This document shows positions 18,340 through 26,756 of a DNA stretch of 64,000 nucleotides, piece by piece. Position 1 is the first letter of the stretch; every line of letters begins with the position of its first letter. Made by a program: the position numbers and the translations under genes. Below the pieces are notes generated by a model that worked only from the letters and a program-made list of their open reading frames with translations, was not told where the DNA came from and made no database searches. The stretch lies in the NCBI RefSeq assembly GCF_030317105.1, contig NZ_JASZYG010000015.1, positions 1-64,000 of the forward strand, in the 5' to 3' direction. This stretch comes from Variovorax brevis (lineage in GTDB: Bacteria > Pseudomonadota > Gammaproteobacteria > Burkholderiales > Burkholderiaceae_C).

Positions 18340-19311
18340 ATGGCTACTTACACCCAAGAATCAACCTTGCCGGATATCGGCCCACGCCATGACCCGGCAG
18401 GACCCGATGGCGCCTCCCGCTCAGGCGTCTCTTGGCCGGCGGTGTTTGCCGGGGCGGCCGTTGCTGCGGCGCTGACGCTGATAATGATGCTGCTGGGCGC
18501 GGGCATGGGACTTGGCTTGGCCTCCCCCTGGGAAGGTGAAGGCGCAGAAGCCAAGACAATTGGCATAGCTGGCATTTTCTGGATCACCTTCACTCAGCTC
18601 GCTTCTTCTGGGCTTGGCGGCTACCTCGCCGGCCGCCTGCGAACGAAATGGAGCGGCATTCATACCGAAGAGGCACGCTTCCGCGATACGGCACACGGCA
18701 TTCTCTCGTGGGCCGTTGCCACGCTGGTCACTTTCGCGTTGTTAGCTTCTGCCGTTGGTTCAGCTGTTAGTGCTGGCGCCAAGGCCGGAATGGGCGTGGC
18801 CAGCACGGTCGCGGGTGGGGCTATGGCTGCGGCGGGCACAGTTGGAGCGAACCGGCTGGGCGAAGATGGAAGCACCGGACCGATGGCTTACATGACTGAC
18901 TCCCTATTCCGGAAAACTCCGGGCGCGGCGCCTTCATCTCCCGGCGCGGGCGGGACGGGCACTTCGGGAAATGCTGCCCCCTCAGACAGTGCTTCTCCTG
19001 CGGAGGTTGGTCGCATTTTTGCAAACGCCTTGCGCACTGGAACGCTCTCGCCCGAGGACAGTCGATACGTGAGCGAAATGGTTTCACAGCGAACTGGATT
19101 GAGCCCACAGGACGCGGAGAAGCGCGTCATGGAAACCTACGCTCGGGCCAAGACGGCATTTGAAGAGGCAAAGACCAAGGCGAAGGCGGCTGCAGACGCT
19201 GCACGAAAAGGCACAGCCTATGGATCGCTGTGGATATTCCTGTCGCTAGTCCTCGGGGCCCTGATTGCTTCCTACTGTGCGACCCTAGGCGGTCGTCATC
19301 GGGATTTATGA
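18340..19311 (+). CDS. Multi-pass membrane protein, PhnA-like/stress-associated family
   Basis: A 323-residue inner-membrane protein. Helices at about 28-55 (WPAVFAGAAVAAALTLIMML), 70-98 (IFWITFTQLASSGLGGYLAG), 120-170 and 298-318 surround a long hydrophilic loop (about 190-295) rich in Gly, Ser and Ala and ending in an Ala/Lys helix. The order SWPA..AGA, then SPW.GEG, then GGYLAGRLR is typical of a widespread proteobacterial family often labelled PhnA-like, whose function is not established. GAAGGAAG precedes the ATG. It stands alone, followed by decayed sequence. Confidence 0.75.
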   Translation: MATYTQESTLPDIGPRHDPAGPDGASRSGVSWPAVFAGAAVAAALTLIMMLLGAGMGLGLASPWEGEGAEAKTIGIAGIFWITFTQLASSGLGGYLAGRLRTKWSGIHTEEARFRDTAHGILSWAVATLVTFALLASAVGSAVSAGAKAGMGVASTVAGGAMAAAGTVGANRLGEDGSTGPMAYMTDSLFRKTPGAAPSSPGAGGTGTSGNAAPSDSASPAEVGRIFANALRTGTLSPEDSRYVSEMVSQRTGLSPQDAEKRVMETYARAKTAFEEAKTKAKAAADAARKGTAYGSLWIFLSLVLGALIASYCATLGGRHRDL

Positions 19312-19429
19312 ACTCGGAAGACGGGCGCAATTCGACACCAGGTGGAGTTCTCCCGTTCGCGCTTCCCGGCCGACCAGGGTGCGCCTGGGCTTGGTGGGCC
19401 CGCCACGCTGAATGACCCGACTGCCGGAA

Positions 19430-19715
19430 CTGACAGGCCTGCGCTGAGTTGCCATATTGATGGTTGTGTTCTCGCACGCCGGCGACACCTTGGTCGGCGG
19501 TTGCCAAGGCTGGCTTTCTGCTTTGCGGCCGCTGTCGGGCCTGGGTGTGCAGATCTTCCTTGTTGAGCCGCCTACTGATCACTGGCATCCTGCGAGCCAA
19601 ATATGAAGCCACGGGGCGGGTGGGGCTGCATGCGTTCTACCGCGGCCGCGTACTTCGCATCTGGCCCGCATCCCATGCCTTCCTGCCGGTACTCGCGTTT
19701 TTGACTTGGGCCGCA
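19430..19715 (+). pseudogene. Acyltransferase 3 (OafA-like) fragment
   Basis: Across two frames the sequence gives LGVQIF then LLITGILRAKYEATGRV and HAFYRGRVLRIWPA, the N-terminal signature of membrane O-acyltransferases (FLVLSGFLITGIL ... FYRRRxLRIWP). Only about 80 codons remain and a frameshift lies near 19565. Confidence 0.7.
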
Positions 19716-19735
19716 ACTCGACATCCGTGAAAAGT

Positions 19736-19830
19736 AGTAAAAGTGCGTCTGTTGCCTTTTCGTAAAAGCCAATGAATTCAAGGAGTTAGCGGCCACTCGA
19801 TTACGGCGAGCACAACATTACTTCGTGCTT
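19736..19830 (+). repeat. Dispersed repeat, copy B
   Basis: The core 19736-19760 matches 2560-2584 (23 of 25 bases, same orientation), and the word GAGCACAAC recurs at 19808-19816. It separates the acyltransferase scrap from an IS1634 scrap. Confidence 0.5.
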
Positions 19831-19834
19831 TTTG

Positions 19835-20175
19835 GTAGTAAGTTTGTGCGCGCCTTCAGGTCGATGGTCTTGAGCGAGCGGAACGCGCGCTCGACGTTGG
19901 CCAGCGACTTGTAGTGGCGCACGCAGCCGGCTGCGTCCATCTGCGACGCGCTCACTGAGGTGCGGATGATGTAGAGGCCGTCCAGTGCCGCCTCGGCCAC
20001 GATGGCATCGCGCTTGCGCGAAGGTGAAGGTGGTGTCGCCGATGGTCAGCTCGAAGTGCTTGGCCGAGCTTGCCCACGCGCAAGCCAATCCCATCGCGAC
20101 CGACCAGCTTGAGCGCATCCACCCGGCGCCTTGATCTTCGAGATTGGCCTCTGTGGCCGCCCTTGCAATGAAGCT
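19835..20175 (-). pseudogene. IS1634-family transposase fragment
   Basis: The reverse strand reads VDALKL.GRDGIGLRVGK, KHFELTIGDTTFTF, then AEAALDGLYIIRTSVSASQM and YKSLANVERAFRSLKTIDLK, matching the C-terminal third of the intact transposase at about 75-80 percent but in several frames. Both ends are missing. Confidence 0.8.
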
Positions 20176-20284
20176 CGGAGGCTCCCAGCAAGTTCACTGC
20201 CAATGGCATTGGATGCCATCCTACGAGAGTAGAAAGGCGCGCGCCGCATTTTCGACTCCCCCATCAATTATCTCGGAGCCCACG

Positions 20285-20785
20285 ATGCCCAATACCACTA
20301 CCAAGCGCCCAGATCCGGATGCCTGCAGCCTGCTCGACAGCGACCATCGCAACGTCAAGAAGATGTTCAAGGCCTATGAGGAACTCACAAAGTCCAAGGC
20401 GGCGAGTGCCTCGCAGAAGAAGCGCGACCTCGCTAACGAAATCTGCACGCAGCTGACCGTGCATGCGCAGGTCGAGGAAGAGATCTTCTATCCGGCGCTG
20501 CGCGAAGCCATCAAAGACACCGATCTACTCGACGAAGCGGAAGTCGAGCATGCCAGCGCCAAGGACTTGATTGCCCAGATTCAGGGCGCTGCGGACGTCG
20601 ATGACAAATTCGACGCGAAGGTGATCGTGCTGGGCGAGTACATCGATCACCACGTTAAGGAAGAGCGCAACGAGATCTTCGTGAAGGCGCGCGCCGCACG
20701 TGGTCTGGACCTTGTGGCCATGCGCGAGCAACTCGAGGCGCGTAAAGAAGAATTGATGGCGGAGCTGACCGGCGCGCCTGCTTGA
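20285..20785 (+). CDS. Hemerythrin HHE-domain protein
   Basis: A 166-residue four-helix bundle. Metal-ligand positions appear in LDSDHRNVKKMF, LTVHAQVEEEIFYPALRE (H..E), VEHASAKDLI and YIDHHVKEERNEIF (HHxxE). HHE proteins bind a di-iron centre and sense or carry O2, NO or peroxide in the cytosol. A Lys/Glu-rich tail follows. GGAG lies 6 bases before the ATG. A second hemerythrin scrap and a third HHE-like protein lie downstream, so this region was rich in such proteins. Confidence 0.88.
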   Translation: MPNTTTKRPDPDACSLLDSDHRNVKKMFKAYEELTKSKAASASQKKRDLANEICTQLTVHAQVEEEIFYPALREAIKDTDLLDEAEVEHASAKDLIAQIQGAADVDDKFDAKVIVLGEYIDHHVKEERNEIFVKARAARGLDLVAMREQLEARKEELMAELTGAPA

Positions 20786-20849
20786 CCGCTGCTATTTCCT
20801 GTGTGGGTTTGGGCGGCAGCTTGGCTGCCGCACTTTTTGCCGGAGAGTG

Positions 20850-20995
20850 CGATGACGAGCCTAATGTCCCGTCTGACCCCGAGTGTCACGAACATGATCC
20901 GCCTGGGTCACACGCACGTGATGTCCCCCTTCCATCAGTACAAGCCCAGTGCACCCTCGCGTTTAAGGAAGGGCTTGATGGTCACGATCTGCTAC
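20850..20995 (+). pseudogene. Hemerythrin-type fragment
   Basis: Forward residues SRLTPSVTNMIRLGHTHVMS, then FHQYKPSAPSRLRKGL resemble the start of a second HHE protein (TxMIRxDHTHV ... FHQYE). It breaks off near 20995. In the present sequence the frame runs on into a UdgX scrap, giving an artificial 256-residue frame. Confidence 0.5.
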
Positions 20996-21189
20996 CCATT
21001 CTTCGACCCGGGCTCCGGCTCTTCATTGACCTTCCAATTGCCCGTGGCGGGACATCGCGTGCTCGCAGTGCTCATGGCTAAACTCCATCCAAATCTCGAC
21101 AGTCGCAACGGCGTTCCCCCGGCGCACGGCCATGCACCCCAATCACGTGTCGGCGAATTCCTTCCCTGCCTCCTCCGCTGTCGGGCGGA

Positions 21190-21370
21190 GACGATGTCGT
21201 TCGCGCAGGATCATGATGGTGTAACAACTGGGCGACCGGGAGGATTTCGCAGGCGCTTCGTCGGCCCGGCAGGCAAGTTGTTCGACCGCGTACTCGTAGA
21301 ACTCGGTTGGTCCCGGAAAGACCTGTACATGACCAACGCGGTCAAGCGCTTCAAATACGAGTGCGCGGCA
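21190..21370 (+). pseudogene. UdgX-type uracil-DNA glycosylase fragment
   Basis: One frame gives RIMMV, a stop, then QLGDREDFAG; the next frame gives FVGPAGKLFDRVLVELGWSR then DLYMTNAVKRFKYE. Together these are the nucleotide-pocket and VxxTNAVKxFK motifs of the UdgX/family-4-like uracil-DNA glycosylases. The nonsense codon and frameshift mean it is dead; both ends are missing. Confidence 0.65.
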
Positions 21371-21634
21371 AGCGTCCAAGCTTCCGGTCACTGGCAGCAC
21401 GATGCCGGTCGCAACGTCGTGCGCGCGTTAGCGGCGTCAGTGGCACTGTTGCGCAGGCAAGTTGGAGACGCCCGACCAGAGTCTCAAGCGGCCACGAGCC
21501 ACGTGAAACGCGTCGCTTCCGAAGGGGAGGCAAACATCGCGTTCCCTCTAATCGGCCCAGTCGGCTGACGGCCTTTTGCTCAGACCAATGCGGCGTATTT
21601 TCATTTCCAGGATTTTTTCCTAAGGAGGTGCAGC

Positions 21635-22135
21635 ATGCTGGCAGCCGAAAGCGCACGCGCGGTCCTATGCGCCGAGCACGCGAGGATCCGGGAGTTGTTG
21701 GCAGCGGTCGATAAAGCTGCAAGCAGCGGGGGCTGCGCCAACGCCATCCAGGCGGGGGCGCTGCTTGAACTCGTCGAGCGCCTACAGCACTTTGATGAAG
21801 CCACGCACCGGCCCAAGGGCGTGATGCTGTTGTCGGTGCTGCGCGGGCGCTCGATTGAAGCTGATGGCCTTCTACAGCGCCTCGTCACGATGCGCGAACG
21901 CGGCGACCGCCTGTTGTCGCGCGTCCTCCCCAAACTCAGGGCTGCAGCGGCGGGTAATGTAGGTGCAGCTGTTGGGGTCGAAGGCCTGCTGGAAGAGCAT
22001 CGAACCTTGACCATAGCGCATCTCAACGCGGAAGATTCGTTCCTGCATTGGGAATCGACGGCGCACCTCACGCGCGACGAGTGGGCAGCGATCGCGTCCT
22101 CGATCTCGAGCGCTATGGCGCTCATGAAGAAGTGA
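21635..22135 (+). CDS. Hemerythrin-like helical protein
   Basis: A 166-residue all-helical protein with hemerythrin-style positions: CAEHARIRELL (first His), LQHFDEATHRPKGVMLL (H..E..H), LEEHRTLTIAHL and NAEDSFLHWE. The fold is probably HHE-like, though the last ligand set (DSFLHWE) differs from the usual HHxxEE..LFP. A strong AAGGAGG precedes the ATG, so expression is likely high. It stands alone after the UdgX scrap. A redox or NO-related role is inferred. Confidence 0.75.
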   Translation: MLAAESARAVLCAEHARIRELLAAVDKAASSGGCANAIQAGALLELVERLQHFDEATHRPKGVMLLSVLRGRSIEADGLLQRLVTMRERGDRLLSRVLPKLRAAAAGNVGAAVGVEGLLEEHRTLTIAHLNAEDSFLHWESTAHLTRDEWAAIASSISSAMALMKK

Positions 22136-22253
22136 GTGCGGATCGTTTCACGAAGGTAGCCCACGGGCCTATTCACGAGCGGAAATCCAGCGTTGCAGCA
22201 GCCTATGCCTAAGCGTGGCCGACGTAGCGCGACACGCGCAGCGCTCAGTGGCC

Positions 22254-22294
22254 GGCGTCAACTACCTTGTCCGGCGGACAAGATAGTTAACGCC
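22254..22294. repeat. Large near-perfect palindrome (41 bases)
   Basis: Twenty-base arms (GGCGTCAACTACCTTGTCCG and CGGACAAGATAGTTAACGCC) pair around a single G with only two mismatches. It is too symmetrical for chance and lacks a T-run, so it is not a normal terminator. It could be a protein-binding or recombination site. Confidence 0.8.
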
Positions 22295-22382
22295 TGCCCA
22301 GAAAGAGCAAGTGCGCAACATTCATTGACACAAGCACGAGATGGAGATGCTGGCGTCAATGCCAACTTCCATATTCGCCTTG

Positions 22383-22408
22383 CCCTCGATAAGGGGCATT
22401 ATCGAGGG
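22383..22408. repeat. Second palindrome
   Basis: Perfect ten-base arms CCCTCGATAA and TTATCGAGGG flank a six-base spacer, 88 bases after the larger palindrome. Confidence 0.75.
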
Positions 22409-22789
22409 TAAAGACTCGCTGTTTGCGCACGCCCCGTCGCAAGTCTCGGAGCTTCAACGCTTCAACAGCGCCTCCAGTGCTGAGAGGCCTCTCTCGACGA
22501 AGAAGGAAATTGCGCAGGGCTGCGAACTGCTCGAGGGCACAAAGCCCGGCTGGTCGGGCGTCAATGCCTCGACGAGCCTGTTGGCCTTGGGGACTGCTTG
22601 GGGTCATCCTGCATCACGTAGCGCATGAGGACGTAGATCGCTCTACTGGCTTGGCCTCGCATCCGGCTTGATTGGTTTGTCGCTCGTGGTTCTCGCGCAG
22701 CATCGCGCCTGATCCGTGACCGCGACCGGTCGAGCCGGCAGACTTCTGCAGGCCTGGAATCGCCACCGAATCCCCGCGCCGGCAGGATG

Positions 22790-23269
22790 TCAGGCGCTCA
22801 ACTCTTCAAGCGTCTTGCCTGCCGCCAGCGCATCTTTAAGCCAACGCGGCCGTGGCCCCATGCCGGTCCACGTGTGTCCGGCGTCGTCGCGATAGACCGT
22901 TCTGGTCTTGCGCTTCTTTGAAGCAGGCTTGGCGGTCGCGGTCTTGGCGGGTGGTGGAGCGTCGGTCCTGAACTCGTCCAGTGTCCGACCCTCGCTCAAT
23001 GCATCGCGCAGCCATAACGGACGCTTGCCCATCCCCGACCAGCTGTTGCCGTTGCCATCGGAGAATTTGACCGTCCGGAGAGAGCCATTCGATGTCGCTC
23101 TGGAAGCAGTCGCCCGGGGACCGAAGAGTTGGTCCGCGGTGATGCCGTAGTGGTCAATGGCGACGCGAATGCGCTCGATCACGCCCCCAACTTCCTTGTC
23201 TCGCAGTTTCTTTGCTTTCAGTTGAAGCGCTTCGATCTGCTTCTGAATTTGAATGTAGCTTTGTGCCAT
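22790..23269 (-). CDS. H-NS family nucleoid protein with two DNA-binding modules
   Basis: A 159-residue protein. Residues 5-45 form the coiled-coil oligomerisation helix (IQIQKQIEALQLKAKKLRDKE). Two copies of the H-NS C-terminal DNA-binding module follow: about 68-100 (WSGMGKRPLWLRDALSEGRT) and 125-157 (WTGMGPRPRWLKDALAAGKT), joined by a Lys/Ala/Pro linker. Usual family members are about 95-110 residues with one module. H-NS proteins bind AT-rich, often foreign, DNA and silence it, which fits this accessory region. ATG 23269 gives MAQSYIQIQ. Confidence 0.9.
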   Translation of the reverse strand: MAQSYIQIQKQIEALQLKAKKLRDKEVGGVIERIRVAIDHYGITADQLFGPRATASRATSNGSLRTVKFSDGNGNSWSGMGKRPLWLRDALSEGRTLDEFRTDAPPPAKTATAKPASKKRKTRTVYRDDAGHTWTGMGPRPRWLKDALAAGKTLEELSA

Positions 23270-23568
23270 CAGCGAGAGTGACGGTCCGACTGTGATACTC
23301 CCGAAAAGTTGCAACGCCAGGAGCAGACCCATGTCTCCATCATGGGCTTCGAGCCTGAACGATTTGTTTCACGGCCGGCGTAGGAGAAAACAGCCCACAT
23401 TCAGCGAGGAATGTCCGACCTGTCTCGTATGGCTGAAGTGCAGGGTGCCGGCGCGCCGCTGGAACTTTGATCCGAGGGGGTGCGAGCGGCAAATGCGTCG
23501 CCTCCTCATTGGGTCCGTTGGCGCAGCCCTTGGCTAAGTCCGTGCAGTTCGATCCCGGGAAAGTTGGC

Positions 23569-23739
23569 TCAGCTGAACAGAAAAGCCGTTACAGCGGTCG
23601 CCCCGGCCGCGGTCGCCACCTTCGTGGCCACGTTCAATACTGCGGTCGGAAAGGGGCGCTCCCCGCGCAACAGCTGCACGAGTTCGGTGGTTGATGCAAT
23701 GCCGAGGGCAATCTTGCCAGCCCCGATCACATGGGGCAT
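23569..23739 (-). CDS. Possible small hydrophobic protein (56 residues)
   Basis: A reverse-strand frame reading MPHVIGAGKIALGIASTTEL ... ERPFPTAVLNVATKVATAAG ... VTAFLFS. The amphipathic N-terminal half and hydrophobic end look protein-like. The frame stays open upstream to a stop near 23811, so it may be the C-terminal end of a decayed larger gene. No clear ribosome-binding site. Confidence 0.3.
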   Translation of the reverse strand: MPHVIGAGKIALGIASTTELVQLLRGERPFPTAVLNVATKVATAAGATAVTAFLFS

Positions 23740-23876
23740 GGGTGTGTGATGCCGGAGATCGTCGAACCGCTCCCGTGTGTCCTGCGTCAGCTGGTCGTTG
23801 CTGCAGCCTCATCAGTCGCTGCGACAGGGGTGTCCGGGTAGCGTTCCATGTGGGTATGGATCAGACCCCGCCGCAA

Positions 23877-23904
23877 TCACTCAGCGGCATTCACTCAGCG
23901 GCAT
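23877..23904. repeat. 14-base tandem duplication
   Basis: TCACTCAGCGGCAT is repeated twice without a spacer. Probably a slippage product; no function suggested. Confidence 0.7.
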
Positions 23905-24181
23905 TCAAGGAGAACACGCGACGCAGTTTTCTTGACGCCTTGTTAACGCGGCGGGACGATCGCGGACCTATCAAGCCGATCTCGGGCGGCGCGATCCTGC
24001 GGAATGTCGGCGCGAGCCCGCGCGCAGAAGCGGTCTAAGTTCACGGCACTGATGTGCAGCCTGAGCCACGGAACCCAGCAAACAACATCATTCATTTCAA
24101 TGGCATTTCTGCCGCGCACAGGCAACTAAATAGATTCTGCAAATGCAAGATTGAATCTTCAATTTGCACACCCGTCATAGG

Positions 24182-25354
24182 ATGGCGTTCATGATTCCCC
24201 GCGACGTCGCCCCGCTCGCCTCCGAACTGGCACGCCGGTATCCGGTCTTGACGCTGACGGGACCGCGTCAAAGTGGCAAGACGACACTCTGCCGCAGCCT
24301 CTTTCCCGACAAGCCCTACGTCACGCTGGAGGATCCCGACACGCGGCGTTTCGCCGTCGAAGACCCTCGTGGCTTCTTCAAGGGCATCGAAGGAGGCGCC
24401 ATCGTCGACGAGATCCAGCGCGCGCCGCAGATACCCTCCTACCTTCAGGCGATGGTCGATGCCGACGCGACACCTGGGCGTTTCATCCTGACGGGAAGCC
24501 AGCAGTTTGAACTCATGTCCCAAGTGAGCCAGTCCCTGGCCGGCCGCACTGCCGTGTTGCGCTTGCTGCCGTTCTCCCTTGCCGAGGTGGCTCGGCTGCA
24601 TCGGGTGCCGTCGCTGGCGCAAACACTGCTCACGGGCTTCTATCCACGCATTCACGACCGCAATCTGGACCCCTCGCAAGCGCTCAGCGACTACTTCACG
24701 ACATACGTGGAGCGTGACTTGCGCCAGTTGGCGGCCGTCCACGACCTTCAGCGCTTCGATCGTTTCGTGCGACTGTGCGCAGGTCGCATTGGGCAACTCG
24801 TGAATCTCACCAGTCTGGGCAACGATGCCGGCGTTTCGCACGCCACCGCCCGGGCTTGGCTTGACTTGCTGCAGACCAGCTACATCGTGCACGTGCTGCC
24901 GCCATGGTTCACCAACACGTCTAAGCGGCTCGTGAAGAGCCCCAAACTGTACTTTCACGACGTGGGCCTGGCCTGCTGGTTGCTTGGCTTGCGCAGCGCC
25001 GCGCAGGTGGCGCGCGATCCGCTGGTCGGCAGCTTGTTCGAGAATCTGGTGATCATCGAAGCCCTCAAAACCAGATTTAATCAGGGCGAGTCGGCAGAGA
25101 TGTACTTCTTCCGCGATGCGACAGGCAACGAAATCGACTTGCTGATTCCCTCGGGACGGAAGTTTCGCGCTGTCGAGATCAAGGCCGGCGCGACAGTCAA
25201 CGCCGATTACTTCCGGGGCCTTCGAAGCTTCGCGGCGGCCTTCCCCGATGCTTTGGAAGGGGGCAGCGTTGTCTATGGCGGCGAAACCGACCAAGCACGA
25301 AGTGACTGGCCGGTGATCGGTTGGCAACGCCTGCAGCACCCGCCGTCGCGGTGA
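24182..25354 (+). CDS. AAA+ ATP-binding protein with DUF4143 domain
   Basis: A 390-residue protein of the AAA/DUF4143 family. It shows Walker A LTGPRQSGKTTLCR (about residues 25-38), Walker B-like GAIVDEIQRAP, the sensor FILTGSQQF, a winged-helix-like middle (LTSLGNDAGVSHATARAWL), and a C-terminal nuclease-like fold with KSPKLYFHDVGLACWLLG, NEIDLLIPSG and AVEIKAG (D..E.K pattern). Function is unknown for most of the family, which is common in mobile or accessory DNA. The frame opens at a TTG at 24164; ATG 24182 or 24191 is more likely. It stands alone. Confidence 0.9.
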   Translation: MAFMIPRDVAPLASELARRYPVLTLTGPRQSGKTTLCRSLFPDKPYVTLEDPDTRRFAVEDPRGFFKGIEGGAIVDEIQRAPQIPSYLQAMVDADATPGRFILTGSQQFELMSQVSQSLAGRTAVLRLLPFSLAEVARLHRVPSLAQTLLTGFYPRIHDRNLDPSQALSDYFTTYVERDLRQLAAVHDLQRFDRFVRLCAGRIGQLVNLTSLGNDAGVSHATARAWLDLLQTSYIVHVLPPWFTNTSKRLVKSPKLYFHDVGLACWLLGLRSAAQVARDPLVGSLFENLVIIEALKTRFNQGESAEMYFFRDATGNEIDLLIPSGRKFRAVEIKAGATVNADYFRGLRSFAAAFPDALEGGSVVYGGETDQARSDWPVIGWQRLQHPPSR

Positions 25355-26027
25355 TAGTTGAGTGGGCTCACACGAGCGGTGCATTGCCGCTTGGTGGCAT
25401 CTCCTCTATCCACGCTGCAGCATTGCGGGCGCGTGTTGCGTTGAGCCTTGCCTCAAGCGGCCGCAGTCGGCTCTGAGCCAAACGCAGGGTCATTCGGAAA
25501 AGTCTAGGCCGTCGTGAAGTTCCCCTCCCCTGTTTGACCAAGGGCTCGCGTGTAGCGCCCTCGCCGATGTGGCCTTCCGGTTCGCTCAACAGAGGCGGCG
25601 CCCCAGACTGCCTGAATTCGCGGCTCAATGGCTGGCCTGCACTCTCCCTGACAACGCTTCGACGACGCCCTCGCGGGCGGCGCCGCATGACTCGGGGCAG
25701 GCGGTTCGCTAAGCCTTTCCTGTGTCGAACTTTTATCAACGTAAGCGGGGCCTCAACACCCTCTTGAGCTGACAGTTGCTCGCCGATCAACGTTGCCAAC
25801 GCCACTGGCGACGCGGTGACGTTCGCGAGATCTATCGACAACGAACGGGTCAGCATACGTGTGGGTTTACTTCATTTGCAAGACGGGAGAGCATCGTCAT
25901 GTCAGACGCGGGAGCCAGCCGGGCCATCGACCACAGGATGTGCGCAGCTGGCTGGCGTCATGCGTGCGGACACATGCGAGTGCAGCCGCTTCCACTGCCA
26001 CCAACACCGACCCATGGAGCTACCGGC
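25355..26027. other. Gap without a recognisable gene
   Basis: Several overlapping frames exist on both strands, but none has a plausible start site with a recognisable motif. The region just before 26028 must hold the promoter of the cNMP-binding gene. Confidence 0.45.
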
Positions 26028-26756
26028 ATGCAATGGATAGAGGCCTTCGGGTATCTCGGCGCGCTGATGACGCTGGCCACCTTCTCGATGAAAACGATGC
26101 TGCACCTGCGCATGGTGGGCATCGTCGCCAATATGGCCTTCATCACCTATGGCGCGCTGGGCCACGTCTACCCGGTGATGCTGCTTCACCTGACGCTGCT
26201 GCCCTTGAACCTGTGGCGACTTTGGCAATTGTTGCGCCTCACGCGCCAGATCATGGAAGCCTCGGCAGGCGGTCTCTCGCTGGAATGGCTCAAGCCATTC
26301 TCGCGTCGCAAGGCTGCTCGGGCCGGCGAAACGCTCTTTCGCCAAGGCGACAATGCGGCAGAAGTCATGTTCGTGCTGGGTGGGCGCTTTCGCGCGGTGG
26401 AAGCCGACGTGGCACTCGAGCAGGGCGACTTCATCGGAGAACTGGGCCTGATCAACCGGGAGCGCAAGCGAACACAGACGGTAGTCTGCGAACAGGCCGG
26501 AGCCCTTCTGCTGGTGACCTACGACGAAGTACGGCAGATGTATTTCCAGAATCCGAAGTTCGGCTTCTTCTTCCTCGAACTGGCGGCGGAGCGCTTGATG
26601 CGGGACGCAACCCGGGCAGCTCCTGACGGAAATCGACCTGCGCATCAAAGGCCTGGAGAGCGACTACCGTCGGCAGGCGAGCGATCAACTGAAAGCGACG
26701 CTGGCACAGCTTTCCGAAATCGAACAGGAGCAGCGCAAGACGGTGGACGCCGCTAA
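26028..26756 (+). CDS. Membrane protein with cyclic-nucleotide-binding-like domain, altered C-terminus
   Basis: A 242-residue frame. Residues 1-75 hold three membrane helices (EAFGYLGALMTLATFSMKTM, VGIVANMAFITYGAL, VMLLHLTLLPLNLWRL); about 95-190 are a cNMP-binding beta-barrel (GETLFRQGDNAAEVMFVLGG, LEQGDFIGELGLI). Similar proteins end shortly after ...LELAAERLMRD. Here the last 50 or so residues are the wrong frame of a HlyD scrap, so the true tail was lost at a junction near 26605. It may still fold. The ligand is unknown, and the phosphate-binding Arg of true cAMP sites is not evident. Confidence 0.75.
   Translation: MQWIEAFGYLGALMTLATFSMKTMLHLRMVGIVANMAFITYGALGHVYPVMLLHLTLLPLNLWRLWQLLRLTRQIMEASAGGLSLEWLKPFSRRKAARAGETLFRQGDNAAEVMFVLGGRFRAVEADVALEQGDFIGELGLINRERKRTQTVVCEQAGALLLVTYDEVRQMYFQNPKFGFFFLELAAERLMRDATRAAPDGNRPAHQRPGERLPSAGERSTESDAGTAFRNRTGAAQDGGRR

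Larger units (their letters stand above)
22136..22789. other. Gap without a gene but with two palindromes
   Basis: No reading frame here has a convincing start site or motif. The two inverted repeats listed separately (22254-22294 and 22383-22408) are the only structures I can support. Confidence 0.5.
23270..24181. other. Long gap with little coding evidence
   Basis: About 900 bases between the H-NS and ATPase genes. Apart from one possible 56-codon reverse frame and a 14-base direct repeat (both listed), nothing recognisable is present. It contains the promoters of both flanking divergent genes. Confidence 0.4.

Noticed and set aside
20801..21568. A single 256-codon gene
   Set aside because: It joins a hemerythrin-type scrap to part of a UdgX scrap in one accidental frame; each part matches a different family and the UdgX motif order needs two frames.
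22254..22294. Integron attC site
   Set aside because: The palindrome is attractive, but the core triplets do not fit the RYYYAAC/GTTRRRY consensus and no integrase or cassette array is seen.
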